Shown: one piece after another, positions 20,228 to 32,000 of the stretch
Numbering within the stretch: position 1 is the first letter of the stretch
Layout of the letters: the number at the start of each line of letters is the position of its first letter
Source: Oscheius dolichura
Lineage: Eukaryota; Nematoda; Chromadorea; Rhabditida; Rhabditidae
Length of the DNA: 64,000 nucleotides
Assembly (NCBI GenBank): GCA_932521035.1
Contig: OW051494.1
Location: 3,148,001-3,212,000, forward strand
Reading direction: 5' to 3'
Notes under the pieces: generated by a model
Told to the model about the DNA's origin: nothing
Seen by the model: the letters and a program-made list of their open reading frames with translations, nothing else
Databases searched by the model: none
Program-made: the position numbers and the translations under genes

Positions 20228-20442
20228 TTATTATCTTAAAATTGTTTGAAATGATCAAAAATTATGAAATGGGCAAAATGGGCAAATGACCATATGGTCA
20301 AAAAATGACTTTTTTCAAAAATAACATGTTTTTGTTGAATGTAAACACATTTTTGGAAAAATAAAGCGTGAAAATGGTCAAAAAGTGTAAAAAACGTCAT
20401 TTGGGCAAAATGACCATCTTGCGTCAACCTTTTATATACTAG

Positions 20443-22413
20443 TTACGCCTTCTCGTAGTGCTTCCTCGTGGACTCGATCAACCAGCGGGGTCTGCCATCC
20501 TAAATGGATCCATTTCTTATATAATTAGGCATCCCTACAAAGAAAGAGTCACAGGTCTTCGACTCCTTGTCGATTCGTAGATGCCGTTCTGGACTGTCCT
20601 TCGTCGCCGGCTTCCACTCTACAGGGACAGCCTTATTCCCATCTCCATTAGGATTTCTAAACTCTCTTTTCTTCCTTCTCCTACCCGCCTTACCCAAATT
20701 TGGCAAAATTAGTAAAGTACGTTCCGATGACCTCGACAACCTTATCGTCCTCCTCGGTGAACTCAAAATCCCACATGATTCCCTTTCGGAGGAGGAAGGT
20801 GACATCGCAACAATGGGTACTGCCTAAACTGTATGTTGATAGGATGCGTACTCTTCCCACCTTGGAATGGAGAATTGGCAGTCACCAGCCCATTCATCGT
20901 GACATTGTGCCAGTCCATCACATACATATATACTTCCTCTTGTCCACTGGCCAGCGTGCCCAGTACCGTCTCCTGGCATCCGATGATGAAGCCGTGATCT
21001 CCCAGAGCGTGTACAACTGCCCTCTGGCGACTCTCCTCGTCCGTGGTGGTCTCCAGCATCCTTTTGGAATATTCTCTTCGCAGCTCGAGGAAGTTCTTCG
21101 GGAAGTGTCGCTCCGGGAAACGGGTCGCGGCAACACTGTGAACCGTGGAGACAGAGCGGGGACCGTTGGTGACTGAAAGGGGGACTTCCATCTGGGAGGA
21201 GGAGGACACTCACCCCATATAAGGCCCTCGTCCCGGCAGACACCGACTATCCTCGGCTTGTGGGGAGCTTCCTTTCTCAATTCTTTGATCTGGAAGACTG
21301 GCTATCCTCTCCCCAAAAGGATGCTTACACTTTTAGGGAAGAAGTCGCCGTCGACTCGGGGAGTGACCCCCAGCGACAGCCCCGGGCCATCACTGTCTTT
21401 CTCATCGATGTTTTCCAGCCCCAGAGCAAAGACACCAGCTGGAAGCTTTCTCAACTCTTCCAGCTGCTCGACTGGGTCAGTGGTGATCACCCCAAAGGAG
21501 GCAGCCGCTTTGCGACAGGACTCCACGACATTGTCCGAGATGCTCCAAATATCCGAGGCATTTCCGGCCATTGAGATGACCTTGTGGAAGAGGTCTATAG
21601 ACGGTCTTCTGGTAATGTTTGCCCAGTGGAACAATGTCTACCTCTGGAATGTGGGCTGAGACTCAATAGGTCGACTAAAGATCCTCCGGCTGACTGGCCG
21701 ACGAGGGTGACGTTGGCGGGGTCGCCGGCGAAGTGGGGGATGTTTTTCTAGAAGGACAATCTTTGGGGGCAAGGAGTCTCCGAACAAACCTGGATCCATT
21801 TGAGTGCGAGTGTCAAATCCCATAGGCAGTTATTCCCGGGGCAGTGGTCATCCCCGGTGGAAAACAGACCCAAATAGCCGATGCGATATTGAACTGTCAC
21901 CACAACGACGTCCTTCATCACCTGGAGGCATTTCTCTCTATTCGAATGAATGGAATAGTCTCACCAATGTCTGGCAGATGTTGATGTCTCCGTATTTGAC
22001 CGCGCTGTCGAAGATGTATCCTCCACCGTGGACATAGACAAAGACGGGGAAGCCGGACGAGTTGGGCGGGGGCCAGACAGGAGTGAAGACATTAAGACTC
22101 AGGCAGTCCTCTGACATGGGAGTGTCGGGCACATAGCCGGGGAACTCCTTGTGGATACCCCGATCTCCAAACTGGGTACATTTTCTGACTTCTGTCCACA
22201 GCTCGGCCGGCTCTGGTTTCTAAAAGAACAATTAATTTATAGTTTACAGACAGGAGGAGAGGATACCTTGAATCGACGATCTCCTACCGGTGGCCGGGCA
22301 TACGGGATCCCCTGGAAGGCGTCCACTTGCCGATCTCCTTCGTGGACGAGCCTCCTGCCGACTACTGGACCATCGGCGGTTTGAACCTGACGTGACGGAG
22401 GATAGGCCGCCAT
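20443..22413 (-). CDS. Carboxylesterase 1 (type B, gut-esterase-like)
   Basis: ATG 22413: [20 protein letters not shown], then [28 protein letters not shown], the oxyanion HGGGY, and the nucleophile elbow [14 protein letters not shown] (catalytic Ser). The catalytic His lies in [12 protein letters not shown]. The last exon reads [18 protein letters not shown]. This is the nematode type B carboxylesterase family (GES-1-like): cytosolic or secreted serine hydrolases of short esters and xenobiotics; no signal peptide is visible. Roughly ten exons with short introns. The stop codon TAA is unusual: T and A are in the target duplication and the final A is the first base of the Polinton-derived element, so the gene now ends inside the transposon, with AATAAA available at about 20226-20231 on this strand. 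Paralogous to the two esterases at 41.9-48.6 kb. Confidence 0.88.
20444..20449. repeat. Target-site duplication TACGCC (right)
   Basis: Exact copy of 17386-17391; these bases are also part of the last two codons of carboxylesterase 1. Confidence 0.8.
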
Positions 22414-23730
22414 TTTCCCTAGGGGAGGTTGGTTATCTTCTCATATAGAGGAGTTTTTTAGGGAAGAGATAAGACCAAAAAGGAGGAAAAGATCAATGTG
22501 TATAGAAAACGGCATGGGCTGAATCAGGCAATTGCTTATTATTGAATGAAAGAGACAGGAACGCGTTGGAAACGGTGTGCTTTTCAATTGAACATATTCC
22601 CCAATTTAATGAAATCCTGTGGAAAAACTGGCAGTGTTTCAGGTTGTAAACAGCGATAATTATCGGGTGGAACGACAGTAGTTAGGTGGAAAAAAGACAA
22701 ATACCCTGGGCCGTCGATGAGGAGATTACGGGCGGCGGTCGATTGATCTGTTGTTTTGCCTCGCCTGACCCCGGGAGGGTGTCCTACCCAAACCACACTA
22801 CAATACTCCTTATTTGGATGCCGAGGAAGTTGTAAAACGCTATCAATTTGTAAAAAAAATGACCACAAGACTCGGTGTCGTCTGATCTCCCCTATCCTCT
22901 CAAGTGAGTTCCCCATGGCATCGATAGGGGGGGGGGGGATGACCGAAGGCCTTCCACCTCCTGATACGTCAGAACACTCTTTTGGGCACAGAACAAATCA
23001 GCTGACCGTCAAATAAAGTAAAGAAGGGGATTCTAATTTGTTTGAGGGAAAAGAAACAGTGGCCCGGTCTAGGGTTACCATGGCCAGGTGGGGAGACTTC
23101 TATTTGGAATAGCAGGACAGGGATCAGCCTTACAAGACATACTGTAATTTATTTGGAAGACTTGAAAAATGAAAGGTATGATTAAATCATCCTTTTCCGT
23201 CAGCTGAATAAAATGAGTAACAGGCAGCAGAAAGAGAATATCCCCCAAGGCCACCTGGAACAAGGCCAGGGACCGAGAAGATTCCCACGCTGTGAAACAG
23301 CCTGAGCCGGCGAAGAAGTCAGGATTGTCTCCCCCAGAAGGAGTGCCTAATTCCAAAAGGAGAGAGATTTTCCTAACACAGAAGGTGCTAACCCCTGAGG
23401 CCTTCTATTCAAAAATCGCCAGTGGAGACTGGGAGTCTCTTATTCTCATATTGATAACATCCGGTTGACTTCTGACCGACATGGAATGTCTCCACCCACC
23501 CACCTCTCTATCCATCTATCTAAAAAGTGTATATCCGCCACGAGGTGGCTGCTCAATCTTCGTCTTCGGCTCAAAGAGTCGCAGTTATTACACTTCTTTT
23601 TCTCTCACGCGACGACAAACTATGTGTTGTGGAGGGAGCCCCGACTTTTTCTGTGTATATCGCCATCTGTGCCAGCTGACTCCCCTCCTTCGGGCCCAGT
23701 TGGCATCCGATCCACTCCGCTGCTGACAGG
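22414..23730. other. Intergenic, no gene seen
   Basis: 1.3 kb between the divergent starts of esterase 1 and the tetraspan protein. Minus-strand frames at 22584-22916 and 23075-23356 lack family features. A G12 run lies at about 22928-22939. It presumably contains both promoters. Confidence 0.45.
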
Positions 23731-24743
23731 ATGACTCGCCCTATAAACTGGCTACTCTCGCCTCTGTCCCTGCTCAAATTATCCAGTATGGTAAGTCCTT
23801 ACTTAAGGGATATTCATGACAGGAATCCCAACTACTCGAGTCTAAATTATAACAAAAATTCACCAAAGGACTTGAAAGATGATCTCTTCCACCCATAAGG
23901 CCGTTGACGGCCTGCGACTCCTGTAGTCCCAGCGTCTCCCCCAACATTCCTGGTTCCAACTCTGTATATTCTTTATGTTTTTGTTCTCTTCTTTGAAAGA
24001 AAGGAAGAATTGATAATAAGGCAGCTGAAGGCCCGTTCAAATGCGCGGGAAATACTTTTAATTACCGTAGCCTTGTATACCCCCCTTCCTCGAAAGAACG
24101 GCCACCCAGACAAAGAGAGACGCCTCGCTATATCCTATTTTCCAGGTGGCCTTGTTGCTGATCATTGTCTTCTTCCTCGACGGCCGTAATCAGTGGTTCC
24201 CCTACCAGTTGGTCTTCCTCCTCTCCGTCATCTTCCTCATAGGCACCTTCCTCACCCTCAGCATCCACTACTTCGACATCTCCCGTACCAACAAACAACT
24301 CCCCTGGCACACTCTGGTCAGTCCATCCATCCACCCGCCTCGGCCGTCCTCCTCCTCCTCCGGGTGTGGTCTCCCCCGTAAACATACATGTGGCTTTTCA
24401 CCCCACAGCTGACGGTGATCACGAGAAGATTGATTATCCCGAACGGAATAGTACCCCCTTTTTTACAGGAGATGCTATTCGACACCTTGGGCTTTTTGCT
24501 GTGTGCCGGAGGAGCCCTCGTCCTGTCCTACGACTGGTGGGAGTTGAACAGGGGACGGAACAGACACCACAGCCAGGGGCCACCCATCACCATCGGCCAA
24601 TCCGGATGGCAGAGGAGAGTCATGGTTGTCATCGTGAGTCTCCCCCTTTCCCATCCTCTAATCCCGTTTAGATTGTGTTGGCCCTGACGGCGCTGCTCTT
24701 CCTGTCCACTCTGGGCAGAGTCAAGCGAGCCGGCCTCGCCTAG
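23731..24743 (+). CDS. MARVEL-like four-helix membrane protein
   Basis: ATG 23731 lies one base after CTGACAG, a likely trans-splice acceptor. Helix 1 spans the first intron (SLLKLSSM then VALLLIIVFFLDG), helix 2 is YQLVFLLSVIFLIGTFLTLS, helix 3 is FDTLGFLLCAGGALVLSYDW, and helix 4 is VMVVIIVLALTALLFLSTLG. The spacing, the early KL..ALLLIIVFF helix and the tryptophan before helix 3 (LPWHTLEMLFD) suit the MARVEL/MAL-CKLF fold of membrane-apposition and vesicle proteins. About 165 residues if the third exon begins at GAGATGC (24470); using the acceptor at about 24409 would insert 20 extra residues. Stop TAG at 24741. The exact subfamily is not recognised. Confidence 0.6.
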
Positions 24744-25151
24744 ATAATAATACTAGAGAGAGAGAGAGAGAGATTTCAATAAATTTTTATGTATAAATAT
24801 AAAGTTTTTTTATACAAAAACTCGTGTGGCAACAGCGGGGCGAAGAGACAAAGAGGAAAATTTAAATATAAACAATTAAACGTTAACAATATAACAAGCA
24901 TAGAGAAAGGAAGAGGGAGTGGGGTGATGGGGGGTTGCCGTAAACCGGGGAAGGTGAAGAAAAATCTCTGAGATGTCAAGAAAACGCCGTGAATGAAAGA
25001 GCTACGTACGTTTTTGGCCAGAAAATACGAGAGAAAAAAGGGAAAAGGCCAAAATAGAACCCATTTTGAAAAGAGGAGGAAGAGGAAGAGACCCGCAATA
25101 GAAGAGACCCGTCGGGGAAGGATACGAGGAGTAGGAGGAGGGGATCTAAGA
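24744..25151. other. Convergent intergenic gap with GA repeat
   Basis: Holds a (GA) run at about 24754-24773, AATAAA at about 24777 for the upstream gene, and purine-rich sequence toward the AUTS2-like gene's 3' end. No coding region seen. Confidence 0.5.
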
Positions 25152-26010
25152 CTACCGGCCGTTGGGAATGGCCGCGTTGGCTTCAGACGCCTTCAATTGC
25201 AGCTGCTGGAGCTGGTTGGCAAACGGCATCTGCTTGTGCATCGTGGGCAGGTGGAGGCCCATAAGTCCTGGTTGAAAGAGTTGGCTGCCCTGCGTCGTGG
25301 TGGAGGTCGGCGTCGCACTGGTGGCTACTGTCGTCTGGGGGGCACTGGCTAAAACATCCGCTATATTGAGAGTATTCGAGTAAGGGCAAACCTGCGGGAA
25401 GTCCAGGCATCGCAGCGGGGAGTCTCTGTGCCGCCAGCAGAGCCGCGTCCATCTGCTGCCCTCGCTGCTGGTTGGCGTTCTGTTGTGCCTGTTGCTGCTG
25501 CTGTTGTTGGACTGCTTGCTGTTGAGCCATCATCTGCCGAACGAGGGCTTCCCGTTCCTGTTGTCCTCCGGCTTGAGCCTGGGCTTGGGCCAGCAGTTGT
25601 TGCTGTTCCATATGAGCGCGTAGGAGGTCCAAATGCCCAGCTTGGACTGCAGCAGCACTGGTCGCCGCGGCTGAGGTGACTGGCGGTTGCTGACTAGCGG
25701 CAGCCAACATGGCCGCTCTTGCAGGATCCAAATGTTGAAGCATCTGGAGTTGGAGCAGCTGGCTGGCCGCCATGGGATCAGTAATCCGCAGGGCCTGGGC
25801 CATTTGTTGGTGTTGTTGGAGGAGCTGTTGCTGCTGTGCCAACATGGACGGGGGAAGGGACGACGCCGCCGATGCTGAGGTAACTACTGGCATCTGAAAG
25901 CCGTTCTTTATTCTCTGCCCAAGGGACGAGGCAACTCACCGACTGGGAAGTGGGTTGAGACGACTGTTGTTGTTGATGTTGTTGTTGTTGTTGGTGTTGT
26001 TGTTGTTGTT

Positions 26011-26041
<31 letters not shown>

Positions 26042-29000
26042 TTGCTGTTGTTGTTGCTGCTGCTGTTGGTGCTGCTGGGATTGGACTGCGTGTTGTTGTC
26101 GTTGTTCTTGTTCCCTCTGGGCCTGTTGTTGCATCTGCTGTTGTTGTACTTGTTGGAGCATCAACTGCAACAGCGCGGCCTGGTCACTCTGCCCATTTGT
26201 CAATGATCCCGTTGCTAAAAGAAGACGGTTATTTTGTCTATTTCCTTCAAAATTACTTGTCGAAGGAGGAGGAAGTTGTAGGCCGGACGCTGCTAGAGAG
26301 GCCAGTCCTGGCGGTAGACCAAGTTGCGCCATACCCGGAGGTAAACCTCCTTGTCTAGCAGGCATAGCCGATGGCGGCCGTTGAGGAGGCAGCCCGGTTT
26401 GAATACCGGTGGTCGGCGGTTTTGGAGTAGCTCTAAAGACATCTTTATACAAGATGAGGGCATAGGACTCACGAAGCGCCACGACCCGCAGCCGCCCTGG
26501 CGACCTCCTGCTGAAGGGCCGAGATGACTTGAGGTGGTAGGCCGAGGACCTGTTGCTGAACTGCCAACGGTAGCCTGTAAAAAGAGGAGATTGATTTTGA
26601 CCAGCCGACTGGAAGCAAACATCGCCAGCACACAGCCGCGCATCATCATCATACAAAAAAGATTATGTCAATATTTGGCCACGTCGCTCTTCAAAGGAGA
26701 CAGCGGAATCTCTACGTACCCTGGTGGCGGAGCGCCGGAAGTCGACGGCAGACAGTGAGGTGGCTGTGGGGCTTGACGCTGGCCAGCGGCCAAGGCCTGC
26801 TGCTGGGCCAGGAGGGCAGCGTCCGCCGACTTGACGTCTTGCTGTTGTTGTCTAACTGCGGCTTCTTTAACTTCCCTGGCCCGGGCATTCTGCACATTTT
26901 GGGCTATCTGCACGTGCATATTGCACCATCGTCCAGGTTTCTGGAAAAAGGCGGATCAGATTACACGTGGCTCGAAATAGAAACCCCTTCCTCCCCCTGA
27001 TGAGCCTATTCTGCTCCAGGAACCCGAACAAACAGGTGCATTCACAGGCCGTGGCGACAGCTAATGAATACTTCATGAGAAGGCGGCCTCAGCTATGCGT
27101 GCCGCTGTTGAATGATAGATAAGCAATGCATACAAATGATGTTGCTGATCCGGGACCCACTGGGCCGTTGCTGGCCGCTGCACTTACCCGTGCCGTGGTG
27201 GGTAGAGCTCCTCTCAGTAGGGCAGCGTTAGCCGCCGCCAACTGGGACTGTAGCTGATTGTTGGCGAAGTTCGGCAGTCCTCCAGCCTGTGCCCCGGCAG
27301 CCGAGAGGATGGCCGCCGCCGCCGACGTCGGCACTTGTGCTCCAGATGTTGTCCCATTGAGCATTTGCTGAAAGAGAGAAAGCTGATCTATGTCATGTTT
27401 GCTTATCCCCTCGTTTCCCTCCTATGAAAAACGGGGGTCAAGAACTTTCTCTTCGAGTGCCCTTTTCTTTCTCTCTCACGGGGACGGCCACTCAGCCGCA
27501 GCTGATTGGATTTGCATGGAAAATGAAGGCAGGAGAGAGAGGGGAAGAGGAACACAAACAGAACAGGCCACCCCACGGGCCCCCGTCCTGCCTCCCCCCT
27601 CTCTCTCTCTTTGCAAATTGTTTTGGTCTCGCGACTAGAAGCCAGCCAGTTACGTGGACGGTCAGGGTAAATAGATAAGATAAAGGCGGGGCAAACAGAA
27701 TGTACCACCCTCGATAAGAAGACAAACAGAGGCGGGCAGCAAAGCGCAGGGCCATGTCATGTTCCAAACAGTTGCCACTTCTCGCCACGCGGTCACATGT
27801 TCTCCCACTCTCTCTCTCCCTTCGTGAGTCAAAGGGACGCGTACCTGATGTTGTTGGAGCAGTTGGAGGAACGGAATGGAGACGGTGGTTCCAGCTCCGG
27901 AGAGGAAGGGATTCCCCGCAGCGGCTGCCAACAGTTGTGGATTCAGTCCCTGGGCTGTGTTGACAAAGAGTCCTCCCTGGGGGACCAGAGGAGCCGCCGA
28001 GGGGGCACGATGTCCCGGATCCGAAGGATGAGCAGCTGAAAAGAGAACAGAGTTAGAACTCGGTTGCCAATTAGTTTTCCCTCTCTCTGCAGAGTGATCC
28101 CTGTCACTAATCCCCTGGGATATATTAAGAGACAGATGGGGTACAAGAAGCCATAAGTCACGAGGGGGAACTACGCCATCCCCCGGCCGGGCCAGCTAGG
28201 TCATGAAATATTCGTCTCGCGTTCCCATCCTCCCCGGTCCCCTGCTCTCCGTTTCCCCACGTTTACACTTTCCCCTCTCTTTTTCCCAGCCCAGTCACAT
28301 TTTCCCCCCTCTCCTGCTGATCAAAGGTGACCCCCGGCGACCGGAAAGAGGCGAGGGCATAAGCCGCCCGTCGACGTGATAATCAGTAGGGAAAACCTAT
28401 CCGGTGGGCTTAGGCTTATTCGGATTAGGGTCGAGTGTGAATAAACATGTCCCCCTGCTGTCCCCCTGCTGATGGCGGTAAAAAGAGAGCGAGCGATTTG
28501 TCCCCCTGACGGACTGATAAGTGACATTTCAAAGTCACAAAACTGTATTCCCGGGGGCCTTATCAGCCACTTCGTCTCCCTTGTCTCCCGTCCATAAACA
28601 GAATAGAAAGAGAGAGAATAGAACCCCGTCCCCCGACTCTGCCCGAGTAGTAAAAAAAGGGCGTCTCTCTCTCTACACATATATGGATGTCTTAAATTAC
28701 TTGAACTCACATTCGGATGAGGTTGTGTGTGCCTTGGACTCGACGCTGAGGGGTGTCCTCGGGGGGACGAGTCCCGGCGGGGTGGCGATGATCGGCAACG
28801 GCGTGGAGTTGGAACTGTCCGACTTGGCAATGCCGATGATGCCATTCCTGCAACGGGGAGATACACAATTTGTTCGGCTGATCGTCTAATCGTATTACAG
28901 GGACGGGTAACCGACCAAAATATCATGACAAGTCGATTACGCGGGGAGGAGGACACATTTCACAGGGGGGATTGGGTAAATACAGATGATCAAATGTGTG

Positions 29001-32000
29001 TTTGTGTGTCCCCTTCCCGGCATTATATCTGGGGGAGGAAAGTGAAACGGCGACCAGACCAAGGACACCCGCGCGACGACACACGCTGCGAGTCGTCACT
29101 TCTCTCTCTCTCTCTATCGGTCTCTCGAATCGCCTCCTCTCTTTTTCAAGGCCGCTGGTCAAACGAGGAAGAGAAAAGAACGAGAGAAAAAGATCAAAAC
29201 AAACCTATAGGAGTCATCGAGACGCGGCGTCTTATTCGGCAGAGGAGACGGCGTCTTGCTGGCCGGCCGCTTAACTCCCGCTTGAGGAGGGGCACCTTCA
29301 GCCAGGATGGGACCTGGGTCCTTCATTTTGCGACCTCGGCCCAACTTGAGTGCTTGCTTCTGAAAACGTAGAAGATAACCATCTGTGGCGGGAGAGGAGG
29401 ACGGTGTTCTCAAGGCCAGGGAGGACAGGTGGTGTCTCTCTTTCTCCCGTTAAAAAAATTGGAGAAAATTGACCAAACCACAAATGGAAGTGACAGGGCA
29501 ACACGTGGCTAATGATCACGTGTGTGTCGGGGGTAAATGGAAATGGGAAGAGAGAGAATAATTGGCATCAGTATATGGAGGAGGAGACGATCAACCGACC
29601 AAAGTATGAACTGGGGGGAACAGGGACGGGGGGAGACGGATAAGGAGAGAAACACGTAACGGGGGGCCGGCTGCGGATAGAAATAACGGAAGGCGTTGTG
29701 TGTACAGAGACAAATATTTGACAAGGCTGCGAGTGCAGTGGGCGCAACGACGACGACGTGTGCTCTGTTGGCGAGGTGCTGGTGATTAGTTTTGAAAGAG
29801 GAGAAGGCTGCCGGGGGAGACGGCCAGCTGACTTGTCCCCCCTGGCCCCGCTGACCGTCAGTTGGCCGGGGGAGCAAGTGTGTTTTGAGGGAAATAAATC
29901 CCTATTACACTAGCCGGTTGCGGAAAAAGACGACGAGAACAGAGACGCGTGTGACTCGTCAGCGGCAGGAGGACATCAATCTCCAGGCGGGGGCTGAGGG
30001 CGCAGAGGAGGAGGCACACAAGGAGGAAGCAATTGGCATAGTTGAATCGGAACGGGGGGCAGTGTGTGTGTGTGTGCTTCGAGGAAACATGGGGGCCATC
30101 AGTTAGGAGAGAGAGGAAGAGCGAAAAAAAGAACAAATACAGTGGTGGGGGAATGTGTGACAGAAGACAGAGAGCGGGCCATCCGGGTCTCTCTGATAAC
30201 ACGCAGAGTGTGTTTGCTTCTTCTTCTTCGACAAGAGAATATACGAGAGGGGGTGACTGATAGGGGAAGACGGGGGGAACAATTCGAGGAGACCAGGGAC
30301 CAGGCACTTCCCCTCCCCCGGGGCATAAATCATCGGCCGAGTGTTTTGTTGTGGGGGGAACCCGCAAAAAGTGTCTCCCGGGTGGTTGCTGCTGTCGAAG
30401 GTCAACATGCTCTCCCCCACCCTAAGAGGCACATCGATTGCGCAAAAGGCGGAAGGTCATCGAATTTTGAACAGAGAAAGAAAAAAAAGAGAGAGAAAAC
30501 AGTTGGGCGGCTGACCATGATTGGGGGAAAAGGAGTGAGAAAATGGGCTGATCGCGCCAAAAGTGGCAATGACCTTGACGCGGGCAGAGGACACGTCGGA
30601 AATGGTGGTCGAGAGCGAGAGAGGGAGTTTTGTTGTTTTCGAGGGAAGTCTAATTAAATGTGACGGCTCGGGGGAAGACGAAAGGACACAATTAGTGTCA
30701 GTCGTTTTTTTTCGGGGGGCTGGGAAAATATGTGAGCTCTCTTCCCCCCGTCTGTGTGTGTAAAGTGGTTTCGTCGAAGAAGAAGAAGAGCGAGAGTACA
30801 GAGAGGAGGAGACGTTTTATTTGTCGGATGGATCTATTTACTCTCGGTGGACTTGGAGTAGGTCACACAGGGAGACAAATAGACACATAGACAGTTCGAA
30901 AACCAGGGCAGGGGGGAGGGACCCGTGTGTGCGACACACGCGGGGATGAAAGGACCGCGCCCCCCGTGTGTGTGTGTACACTTCGGACGACGAGGGGGAG
31001 GGTGGCCCGTGGGAAAGAGAAGAATGGAAATGGGATAGGCCTAGAACAAACAGGCGAGACGGCGTCGTCGTGCCACGCGTGCTCGGACCACAAAAAATAG
31101 GACGGGGTGGATGGCTCGTCGTAAAGGGGAAGACGATAAGACGAGTACTCTGGAACAGGGCCAAAAGTCCTTGAAATGTGATGGAGACGAAAAAAGGAAG
31201 GGAAGAGGCGATAAGCTATCAGGTGACGGCCGGGGAAGCGAGTGGAAGAGAGTTTGACAGATGACAGCAGGGGGGGACTGACTGACCCCCTCGCCACCGT
31301 CGACCACGCTGTAACCCGCTGCCGCTGTGTAACTGATATCATGATACACACTGCTGTCAACTATTCCAAAAGGTCATCCGCGTTCATTTTTCGCAATTCT
31401 AAAGGGGAGGAAGTGTGGTCAATGGCCTCTTCCGGGAGGGAAAGAGTCTGCCCTGATGAATGCAGGAATTCATCAGAGGGGGGATGGCCCCCGTCATGTA
31501 ATGAATGCCCTATGAGAAGGAGAGATGACAAGGGGGAGGATAGGATTTCCAAGCAGGCAGGGTGTTAAATGACAGCTGTATGGTTTTGTGGAGGGGTGGG
31601 GGATGTGTGAAAGTGCAGAATAAAACGAGTCCCGTCCACGGGGGGATAACAGGAAGCTTGACCGGCTTTGCTTTGTGATAAAACTGCCGCCGCCGTCGTC
31701 GTCCCCCCGCTCGTCTCCGCTCTCTGCCCCAAGGAACCGTGACTAATCTGAACTGCAGCTGGCCCCTCTCCCTTCCCTCGCCGTCCTCCCCTCTAGTCGT
31801 CCTTCTTCTAATTGCATTCATATTCAAGGCAATTAGGTTTCTGCTCGCCTTATTGAATGCACTCTTTTATGCTGAGGCCCTGCCGCAAAATCTCCTTGCG
31901 CTCAAAGATCGCATTTTCTGCTCCGAAGGACGGCCGATTCCTCAGCTGTTTGGCAAAGGGGAGACTACAAATGAAACGAGAAAAAAACAAGGGAAAGAGA

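Larger units (their letters stand above)
17392..20443. mobile_element. Polinton/Maverick-derived 3,052-bp element
   Basis: The ends are inverted repeats of about 70 bp with few differences: the left end starts AGTAGTATATAAAAGG and the right end, reverse-complemented, starts ACTAGTATATAAAAGG; both continue into TTGACGCxAGATGGTCATTT. A 6-bp duplication (TACGCC) flanks it. It encodes a Polinton-type integrase at the left end and a truncated adenovirus-like cysteine protease at the right end, the two genes that often lie near opposite Polinton ends. Polymerase B, packaging ATPase and capsid genes are absent, so this is an internally deleted, probably non-autonomous derivative of a 15-20 kb element. 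The centre carries a 30-bp tandem array, a retropepsin-like gene with introns and a tRNA-like segment. It lies in the stop codon of esterase 1. Near-identical ends suggest a fairly recent insertion. Confidence 0.85.

Noticed and set aside
20567-21659. Several plus-strand frames over esterase 1
   Set aside because: Shadows of esterase 1 exons on the minus strand, which show catalytic Ser and His motifs.
22584-22916. 110-codon minus-strand frame upstream of esterase 1
   Set aside because: No domain, no supporting splice or acceptor sites.
28321-28956. 211-codon minus-strand frame
   Set aside because: Only about 28732-28851 is a real exon, and in a different frame (GIIGIAKSDSSNS); the rest is intron.
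30064-30657. 197-codon plus-strand frame in purine-rich DNA
   Set aside because: Composition (Arg/Gly/Glu) follows from the G/A-rich strand; it lies in the intron of the minus-strand gene.
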